The notes beneath the pieces are model-generated. The model worked only from the letters and a program-made list of their open reading frames with translations. It did no database searches and was not told the DNA's origin. A stretch of DNA of 18,904 nucleotides from Clostridia bacterium (GTDB taxonomy: Bacteria; Bacillota; Clostridia; Oscillospirales; Acutalibacteraceae). Positions 13,033 to 18,904 of the stretch are shown piece by piece; the stretch's first letter is position 1; the number at the start of each line of letters is the position of its first letter. The position numbers and the translations under genes were made by a program. The stretch spans positions 1 to 18,904 of the forward strand of contig JAFWRV010000010.1 in NCBI GenBank assembly GCA_017519685.1, given 5' to 3'.

Positions 13033-14199
13033 TTATTCTTCTTTGTTTTCTCCGTCTTTCTTTTCTTCTGTCTGACCGTTTCTGCTCCTGACGGCGGATA
13101 TTCCTATCACGCCGAAAAGAACCGCGGCGGCGATACCGGTTGCCGCTTTGTATTTAACGGATTTTGAAAGACCTTTCTCCTGAAAAACGGAATCTGTGTC
13201 CGACGTTACGGATGACGCGGTTTCATCCGTTACCGTTTCTTCATATTCATAGCTGTAAGGAACATACTCACGGGTTTCATTTTTCCGCGCGGTTGTCCTT
13301 GCCTTTGTGGTTTTTCTTGTTTTTCCGGCCTTTGAAGATACTGCCGCCGTCTGACGGACGGTTGTTCTCTCCGGAGTCTGCGCTTTCGTGCGCGCAGGAG
13401 CTGTTCTTCGCGAGTAAGGCGCCCTCGTCTTGCTCTGCGTCCTTCTCTTCGTTGTCTGCGTGGTTTCTTTTGTTGTCTTTTTACGGGTTGTTTTCTCCGT
13501 GGTGGTTTTTGTTGTGGTTTCTTTTGTCGTCTTTTCTTTTGTTGTCTTCTCTTTGGTAGTTTTCTCTTTGGTTGTCTTTTCTTTTGTGGTTTTTTCCGTT
13601 GTTGCCGGCTCCTGTGTCGTTACGGTTGTTGTATAATCGGGGTTTGTGAAATAGCCCTTATTAACGACAGGCGAAGCCTTTCCGCCTGTATCAATTATCT
13701 GAAAAGTGCAGGAAATATTCTCTTTAAAGCCGTACTTGTTGATTACATTTGCCTCAAACATCAAATCTTTTGATTCTTCGTTATAGGTCATGGCGCCGCT
13801 TACGGTATAACTATCATTTTCTAAAAGTTCTGTTTCCAGACCTTCCTCGTAATTATCGCTGCCGCGGGTATATTTGATTTCGTTACCGTCAAATTTCATC
13901 AGGATGCCGGTTTTATTTTCAACATCTTTTTCTTTAAAAGACGCCGTGACTTTGTAATATACGGTATTATTCCCCGTATCCGGTATGACGGAAACAATCA
14001 CATTCCTGACAGTATATACGTCACCGGAGTAATTGCTTGTTTCGGTAAACGCTTCTCTGTTTTCTTCCATAGCCTTCGGCCATTCGTTTCCGGGATCGTT
14101 TCCGTCAATCGTTATCAGAACGCCCGCTCCCGAGGACACTGTCGTGATAACGGACAGCATCAGCAGGACACAGACTGCCGATAAAACGGCTTTTTTCAA
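13033..14199 (-). CDS. Membrane-anchored surface protein with Thr/Lys/Glu repeat stalk
   Basis: I could not recognise a family. The protein (388 residues from the TTG at 14199) has an N-terminal signal peptide starting MKKAVLSAVCVLLML and a folded region of about 150 residues opening with ITIDGNDPGNEWP, reminiscent of secreted beta-sandwich modules. Next come a long Thr-rich stalk containing tandem TTKEK units, an Arg/Thr/Ala-rich basic linker and an acidic Tyr/Glu/Thr stretch. It ends in one hydrophobic helix (AATGIAAAVLFGVIGISAV) and a charged cytoplasmic tail. There is no LPXTG, so it is anchored by the helix. The stalk should span the cell wall and may be glycosylated. A GTG at 14208 is an alternative start, but GGGGTGAT (14204-14211) overlaps that codon and is well placed as the ribosome binding site for the TTG. 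It lies between secA and sufC in one apparent operon. Confidence 0.82.
   Translation of the reverse strand: MKKAVLSAVCVLLMLSVITTVSSGAGVLITIDGNDPGNEWPKAMEENREAFTETSNYSGDVYTVRNVIVSVIPDTGNNTVYYKVTASFKEKDVENKTGILMKFDGNEIKYTRGSDNYEEGLETELLENDSYTVSGAMTYNEESKDLMFEANVINKYGFKENISCTFQIIDTGGKASPVVNKGYFTNPDYTTTVTTQEPATTEKTTKEKTTKEKTTKEKTTKEKTTKETTTKTTTEKTTRKKTTKETTQTTKRRTQSKTRAPYSRRTAPARTKAQTPERTTVRQTAAVSSKAGKTRKTTKARTTARKNETREYVPYSYEYEETVTDETASSVTSDTDSVFQEKGLSKSVKYKAATGIAAAVLFGVIGISAVRSRNGQTEEKKDGENKEE
13519..13590 (-). repeat. 15-bp tandem repeat coding TTKEK
   Basis: Four full units and one partial unit encode TTKEK in series within the stalk of the surface protein. The units differ at many third codon positions (for example ACC ACA AAA GAA AAG versus ACT ACC AAA GAG AAG), so the peptide is more conserved than the DNA. 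Confidence 0.85.
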
Positions 14200-14217
14200 A
14201 TCAATCACCCCGCGGGT

Positions 14218-16980
14218 TTATTCCTGAACTTTGTTCACGCTGCCGCAGCACTTCTTGTATTTCTTTCCGCTGCCGCAGGGACAGGGATCGTTGGGCCCTA
14301 TCTTTTTCTCGGTGTTTCTCTTGGGCTGCTTCTTTATGGTATCGTCGGATGAGCCGCTGGTGCTTGTGATAGTCGCAACCTGCTTGCGCTCGGTATCCTC
14401 TTTTCTTTTGACAACAGCGGTGAGAATCTGTCTCGCTGTATCTTCGCGGATATCGATATTCATGCTGTCAAACATATCCGAGCCGACTTCTCTGTAAGCG
14501 ACGACGGGGTCCGTCTGGCCGTAAGCTCTGAGGCCGATGCCCTTGCGGAGCTGATCCATCGCGTCGATATGATCCATCCAGTATTTGTCAACGTTTCTGA
14601 GAAGAATCTGTCTTTCGAGCTCACGCATAATGATATTGCCGTTTTCGTCTTCGCCGAATTCCTTTTCTTTTTCGGCGTAGAGTTCTTCGGCTCTCTTCTC
14701 GAGAATCTCGATAATTACGCTCTTTGACGGGATTTCATCGGTGAAATCGTCATCCGTCATAAGCCAGCCCCTGAATTTCTCCCTGAGACCTTCGATATTC
14801 CACTCCTTCTTCGACGCGGAATCGGAGCAGTTCATATCGACCGCCATTTCTATTGAGCCGTTTATCATTCTGAAGATTACGGGCTTGAGCTCCTCGCCGT
14901 CGAGAACCTGGTCTCTCTGCTTATAAATAAGCTCACGCTGACGGTTCATAACGTCATCGTACTGGAGAACGCTCTTTCTGATGGCGAAGTTTTTGCCCTC
15001 TATTCTCTTCTGTGAATTTTCAACCGTGTTTGAAATAATCTTTGCCTCTATCGGCATATTTTCGTCAACCTTGAGGGTGTCCATGAGGGTGTTGATTCTT
15101 TCGCCGCCGAACAGACGCATAAGGTCATCGTCAAGAGCCAGATAGAATCTGCTGCAGCCGGGGTCGCCCTGTCTGCCGGAACGTCCTCTCAGCTGGTTGT
15201 CAATTCGTCTTGACTCGTGACGCTCCGTGCCGATTATGAACAGACCGCCCGCCTTACGGACTCTCTCCGCCTCGGGTTCGATTTCCTCATCGTATTTCTT
15301 TTCAAGCGAGGTGTAAAGCTTTCTCGCCTCGAGAATTTCCTCATCGCCCGTTTCCGCAAAGCCCGTTGCCTCGTCAATAAGCTCCTCGGTATAACCCATT
15401 CTGCGCATTTCGGATTTCGCGAGATATTCGGCGTTACCGCCGAGCTTGATATCGGTACCGCGGCCCGCCATATTGGTCGCTATCGTAACGGCGCCCTCTT
15501 TACCTGCCTGGGCGACTATTTCGGCTTCCTTGTCGTGGTGCTTGGCGTTGAGTACCTCGTGTTTTATGCCTCTCTTTTTGAGAAGGGATGAAAGCGCTTC
15601 GGATTTCTCGATTGAAACAGTACCCACAAGCACGGGCTGTCCCTTTGAATGCGCCTCGATAATCTGCTCTATAACCGCGTTGTATTTTGCCCTCTCGGTC
15701 TTATAGACAACATCGGGATAATCCACTCTTATCATCGGCTTGTTGGTCGGAATCTCAATAACGTCGAGTGAATAAATCTGATTGAATTCGTTCTCCTCGG
15801 TCATGGCTGTACCGGTCATACCGGAGAGCTTCTTATAAAGACGGAAATAATTCTGGAATGTGATGGTCGCGAGCGTTTTGCTCTCATGCTCAACGCTGAC
15901 CCCTTCCTTCGCCTCTATCGCCTGATGCAGACCCTCGTTATAACGTCTGCCGAGCATAATACGGCCCGTGAATTCGTCAACGATGAGAACCTGATTGTCC
16001 TTGACAACGTAGTCAACGTCTTTTCTCATAACGCCCTGCGCCTTGATTGCCTGGTTGATATGGTGCTGGATTGTCATGTTTTCCATATCCATCAGGTTTT
16101 CGACGTTAAAGAATTTCTCCGCCTTGGTGACGCCGTGGGCGGTGAGGGTGGCGGTTCTCGCCTTTTCATCAACCACATAGTCGACATCGTCGTCAACGAG
16201 CGTGTCAACATCGGTCTTTGAATCGACCTCCTTGATTCTCTTGCACTTGAGGGTGAGAGCGAAGGCGTTCGCCATCTTATATAAATCGGTTGATTTTTCG
16301 CCTCTGCCCGAAATGATAAGCGGTGTTCTCGCTTCATCGATAAGGATTGAGTCAACCTCGTCAACGATGCCGAAATTGTGGCCTCTCTGAACCTTCTGCT
16401 CTTTATAGACAACCATATTGTCACGCAGATAGTCGAAACCCATTTCGTTGTTTGTGCCGTAGGTTATGTCGGCATTGTAGGCATCCTGCCTCTCCTTGCC
16501 TTCCTTTTCGTGAATAATCAGACCGACGGTCAGTCCCATAAAGCGGTAAATCTTTCCCATCCACTCGCTGTCACGGCGGGCAAGATAATCGTTGACTGTA
16601 ACGATGTGCACTCCCTCTCCGGTCAGCGCGTTCAGATACGCGGGAAGGGTCGCAACGAGAGTTTTGCCTTCACCTGTTTTCATTTCGGCGATTCTGCCCT
16701 GATGCAGGATAATACCGCCGATAATCTGAACAGGGAAATGCTTCAGCCCGATAACGCGCCAGCTCGCCTCGCGGCAGGCGGCAAACGCCTCGGGAAGAAT
16801 ATCGTCAAGGGTTTCCCCGTTTGCGAGTCTCTCTTTGAATTCGGGTGTTTTCGCCTGAAGCTGTTCATCCGTCAGAGCGGCATACTCCTCCTCAAGCGCG
16901 AGCACTTTATCCGCCAGCGGGCGGACTCTTTTAACTTCCTTTGATGAGTAATCACCGAATATCTTTTTTAATAAACCCAT
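14218..16980 (-). CDS. secA: Preprotein translocase ATPase SecA
   Basis: The 920-residue protein is full-length SecA, the motor that pushes preproteins through SecYEG. Visible are the N-terminal helix ([18 protein letters not shown]), Walker [10 protein letters not shown] (100-108), [14 protein letters not shown] (175-188), Walker B/DEAD-type VDEVD (206-210), the preprotein cross-linking region, [13 protein letters not shown] and [11 protein letters not shown] in the second ATPase domain, the scaffold/wing region, and a C-terminal zinc-binding segment [14 protein letters not shown] (899-912) used for SecB or ribosome contact. The start has a perfect AAGGAGG ribosome binding site. Its neighbours are exported or membrane-anchored proteins rather than the more usual prfB or hpf. 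Confidence 0.98.
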   Translation of the reverse strand: MGLLKKIFGDYSSKEVKRVRPLADKVLALEEEYAALTDEQLQAKTPEFKERLANGETLDDILPEAFAACREASWRVIGLKHFPVQIIGGIILHQGRIAEMKTGEGKTLVATLPAYLNALTGEGVHIVTVNDYLARRDSEWMGKIYRFMGLTVGLIIHEKEGKERQDAYNADITYGTNNEMGFDYLRDNMVVYKEQKVQRGHNFGIVDEVDSILIDEARTPLIISGRGEKSTDLYKMANAFALTLKCKRIKEVDSKTDVDTLVDDDVDYVVDEKARTATLTAHGVTKAEKFFNVENLMDMENMTIQHHINQAIKAQGVMRKDVDYVVKDNQVLIVDEFTGRIMLGRRYNEGLHQAIEAKEGVSVEHESKTLATITFQNYFRLYKKLSGMTGTAMTEENEFNQIYSLDVIEIPTNKPMIRVDYPDVVYKTERAKYNAVIEQIIEAHSKGQPVLVGTVSIEKSEALSSLLKKRGIKHEVLNAKHHDKEAEIVAQAGKEGAVTIATNMAGRGTDIKLGGNAEYLAKSEMRRMGYTEELIDEATGFAETGDEEILEARKLYTSLEKKYDEEIEPEAERVRKAGGLFIIGTERHESRRIDNQLRGRSGRQGDPGCSRFYLALDDDLMRLFGGERINTLMDTLKVDENMPIEAKIISNTVENSQKRIEGKNFAIRKSVLQYDDVMNRQRELIYKQRDQVLDGEELKPVIFRMINGSIEMAVDMNCSDSASKKEWNIEGLREKFRGWLMTDDDFTDEIPSKSVIIEILEKRAEELYAEKEKEFGEDENGNIIMRELERQILLRNVDKYWMDHIDAMDQLRKGIGLRAYGQTDPVVAYREVGSDMFDSMNIDIREDTARQILTAVVKRKEDTERKQVATITSTSGSSDDTIKKQPKRNTEKKIGPNDPCPCGSGKKYKKCCGSVNKVQE

Positions 16981-16997
16981 TGTTTCCTCCTTGAATA

Positions 16998-18260
16998 TCA
17001 GGCAAATGTATAAATAACGCTGCCGGTGGCATTGCCGTCCTCGCTTGTCGCGCGGACACTCATCACCTTGTTCGAGTCAATCCAGACAAAACCGGAACTC
17101 TCCTGCCGGAGCAGGGGCTCGGTAAAGGCGGCCGCGCTGCCGGTGTCAACGGAATAATATATAATCTGCTGGGTTTTTGTGTTTTCATCCGCGGGTGTCG
17201 CGAATACGGCTTTTGTCGCGTCGGCGTTGAGCGAAAATACCGTCGCGTTTTCAATATTTTTGACGGAGAGTTTTTTCTTCTCTCCGGTCAGCAGATTTGT
17301 CATTTCGCCGGTCTTTTTATTGACCGCGTAGTTTCCGCATCTCAGATAATCCTCATAAGGCGAATCGAATTTAACGATGTCGCTTGTCTTGTCGCCGTTT
17401 TTGATGACGCTCTTGAATCCGTCTCCGTCCCTTTTGAGATAGTGCATTCCGGAAACGTCGCTGACAAACCAGGTGCCGAGGATGTCGGAAACGACAACCT
17501 TGGGTCTGTATGCGTTTGAATAGACCATTATATCGGTCCGCACGCCTGTTTCGTCGGCATTGTAATATCTTGATGACATAAAGTATTTTTCACTTGCGGT
17601 GTTCTTCATGAATTCGTCGGTCATCATCGACCAGTCCTGACGGAAGGTGCCGTTTATGTCAATCATTCTGGTATTCTGCGAAAGACCTGTCACAACGCTT
17701 GATTTTCCGATTTCGTATGAATAAATCTCGCTGAAGGTCTTGTCCGCGCGGTAGAAATTGTTTTTGTCAAAATCGGCAAGCAGAAAATATCCGTCGCCGT
17801 AGCCCGCGGGCTTCTTCGCGATTTTAACGAAAGCGTAGGGATAGATTTTAACTCCCTTGTCCATATCCGATGTGAACACGCCGTAACCGACAGTCAGCCC
17901 GTCGGCGTTGATATATGAAATTTTAACGGGAATGCCGACACCCGACGCAGTCAGTCTGACATCGGTTTTCTTCACCTCATACGGCGCCGGCTGAAAAGCG
18001 TTTCCGTCATAAACATAATATGCTATTTTATTGTCGAGAGTCGCGGTGTAATAAAGACCCGGTCTGTCGGTCGGAAGATAGATTTCCCCGTTTGCTCCGG
18101 CGACGGAAATCTTTGATGAATACGCGCTTGAAGCCAGCGTAAACACCTTTGTTTCCTCGGGAACAACCTCCTTGATTTCCGGCTGTCTTGTCATAAAATA
18201 TATAACCGCCGATATTGCCGCCACAACGGCGAGAATAACTGCCAAAAGTTTAGTTTTCAT
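16998..18260 (-). CDS. Membrane-anchored protein of unknown function, beta-propeller-like
   Basis: The start is taken at the ATG at 18260, which has AAGGGGAG five bases upstream; the open frame extends to 18287, but that lies inside the upstream exonuclease gene. The 420-residue product begins with MKTK and one hydrophobic helix ([18 protein letters not shown]), with no lipobox and a weak cleavage site, so it is probably a type II membrane protein with the rest outside. The extracellular part is rich in Tyr, Asp, Gly and Val, with recurring segments such as [36 protein letters not shown] and [14 protein letters not shown] that resemble blades of a propeller. I know no named family for it. It sits 10 bases after the exonuclease gene and 17 bases before secA. 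Confidence 0.8.
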   Translation of the reverse strand: MKTKLLAVILAVVAAISAVIYFMTRQPEIKEVVPEETKVFTLASSAYSSKISVAGANGEIYLPTDRPGLYYTATLDNKIAYYVYDGNAFQPAPYEVKKTDVRLTASGVGIPVKISYINADGLTVGYGVFTSDMDKGVKIYPYAFVKIAKKPAGYGDGYFLLADFDKNNFYRADKTFSEIYSYEIGKSSVVTGLSQNTRMIDINGTFRQDWSMMTDEFMKNTASEKYFMSSRYYNADETGVRTDIMVYSNAYRPKVVVSDILGTWFVSDVSGMHYLKRDGDGFKSVIKNGDKTSDIVKFDSPYEDYLRCGNYAVNKKTGEMTNLLTGEKKKLSVKNIENATVFSLNADATKAVFATPADENTKTQQIIYYSVDTGSAAAFTEPLLRQESSGFVWIDSNKVMSVRATSEDGNATGSVIYTFA

Positions 18261-18270
18261 ATTTCTCCCC

Positions 18271-18904
18271 TTAAATCTGTATGTCAAGCTCGACCGGACA
18301 GTGGTCGGAGCCCATGATCTCGTTATGTATTTTTGCGTCCTTCAGCTTCGGAACAAGTCTGTCGGAAGCGAGGAAATAGTCAATTCTCCATCCCGCGTTT
18401 CTGCTCCTCGCGGAGAAGCGGTATGACCACCAGGAATAAACATCTTTGAGTTCGGGATAAAAATAACGGAAAGTGTCTGTGAAACCGGCGGCAAGCAGCT
18501 CGGTCATTTTGCCGCGCTCCTCGTCGGTGAAGCCGGGATTGTGACGGTTGGCGGAGGGATTTTTGATGTCTATTTCATTATGCGCGACATTCATATCTCC
18601 GCAGACTATGACGGGCTTCGTTTCATCGAGTTTTTTGAGATAAGCCCTGAAATCATCCTCCCATTTCATGCGGTAGTCAAGTCTTACAAGACCGTCGCGG
18701 GAGTTGGGAACATAGACGGTGACCAGATAATAAGTCTCATATTCGAGACAGATGATCCGTCCTTCATGGTCATGCTCCTCGATGCCCATGTCATAGATTA
18801 CATTCAGAGGTTCTTTTTTTGTAAAGATCGCAGTACCGGAATAGCCTTTTTTGTCTGCCGCGTTCCAATACTGAAAGTAGCCGGGCGTTTCTATTTCGCA
18901 CTGA
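18271..18904 (-). CDS. xth: Exodeoxyribonuclease III / AP endonuclease, 5' end outside the window
   Basis: The frame is open from the window edge (first whole codon at 18903) to a TAA at 18271, giving 210 residues and lacking roughly the first 40 of a typical 250-residue ExoIII. Motifs of the exonuclease-endonuclease-phosphatase family are clear: GYFQYWNAADKKGYSGTAIF at the visible start, TVYVPNS, the catalytic GDMNVAHNEID, the ExoIII signature DVYSWWSYR...RNAGWRIDYF and the C-terminal catalytic SDHCPVEL. It nicks DNA at abasic sites and degrades 3' ends during base-excision repair. An internal ATG at 18789 is not the start, because homology continues upstream. It is the first visible gene of the minus-strand operon, and any promoter is outside the window. 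Confidence 0.93.
   Translation of the reverse strand, partial: QCEIETPGYFQYWNAADKKGYSGTAIFTKKEPLNVIYDMGIEEHDHEGRIICLEYETYYLVTVYVPNSRDGLVRLDYRMKWEDDFRAYLKKLDETKPVIVCGDMNVAHNEIDIKNPSANRHNPGFTDEERGKMTELLAAGFTDTFRYFYPELKDVYSWWSYRFSARSRNAGWRIDYFLASDRLVPKLKDAKIHNEIMGSDHCPVELDIQI

Noticed and set aside
13430..13636. Plus-strand frame rich in Val, Phe and Ser that looks like a membrane protein
   Set aside because: It is the complement of the TTKEK/Thr-rich repeat; the apparent hydrophobicity comes from reading the repeat backwards.
16378..16944. Plus-strand 188-codon frame opposite secA
   Set aside because: It is antisense to the N-terminal ATPase region of SecA and has no ribosome binding site or homology that I can see.
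18271..18789. Taking the ATG at 18789 as the start of the exonuclease gene
   Set aside because: The same frame continues to the window edge and encodes ExoIII-like sequence (QYWNAADKKGYSG), so the gene is partial and starts outside the window.

Overview
The window looks like chromosomal DNA of an anaerobic, low-to-mid GC Firmicute of the class Clostridia, plausibly an uncultured gut lineage. The grounds are strong AGGAGG-type ribosome binding sites, textbook sigma-A promoters, a FemAB-type peptidoglycan branching enzyme, a lipobox-bearing amino-acid ABC transporter, an S4-domain YlmH protein, and a two-gene SufC/SufB-type Fe-S assembly system in place of a full SUF operon. There are no transposases, phage genes, tRNAs, rRNAs or CRISPR arrays. 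Gene density is high and spacing tight.

Layout. (1) 1-631, minus: 5' part of a FemX/MurM-like lipid II aminoacyltransferase, divergent from (2) a class II fructose-bisphosphate aldolase (797-1732, plus); each has its own near-consensus promoter. (3) 1920-3194, plus: an unrecognised secreted protein. (4) 3220-6349, minus: an amino-acid uptake operon (lipoprotein receptor, permease, ATPase) whose last gene is a two-cysteine DapF/CntK-like amino-acid racemase. A hairpin inside the operon probably raises receptor expression over the membrane parts. (5) 6516-7801, plus: a flavin-reductase-like gene broken by one in-frame TAG, translationally coupled to ylmH. (6) 7802-8079: no gene, but a well-formed candidate small RNA (about 7900-8002) ending in a strong terminator, then a separate promoter. 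(7) 8080-10355, plus: a GH4 glycosidase overlapping a PfkB-family sugar kinase. (8) 10418-18904, minus: seven genes with gaps of 18 bases or less, in transcription order exodeoxyribonuclease III (partial), an uncharacterised membrane-anchored protein, secA, a Thr-rich membrane-anchored surface protein, sufC, a short sufB, and an exported metallophosphoesterase.

Functional threads. The aldolase and the GH4/PfkB pair belong to sugar catabolism. The ABC operon imports an amino acid that the adjoining racemase may convert. The long minus-strand run joins protein export (SecA), three exported or membrane-anchored products and Fe-S cluster assembly in one apparent transcript.

Most worth a second look: the amber codon at 6576-6578, which sits where relatives normally have Trp; the orphan structured RNA at 7900-8002; the racemase-transporter pairing; and the minimal SufCB pair embedded in a secA operon. 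Family assignments rest on motifs read by eye; no database search was run.
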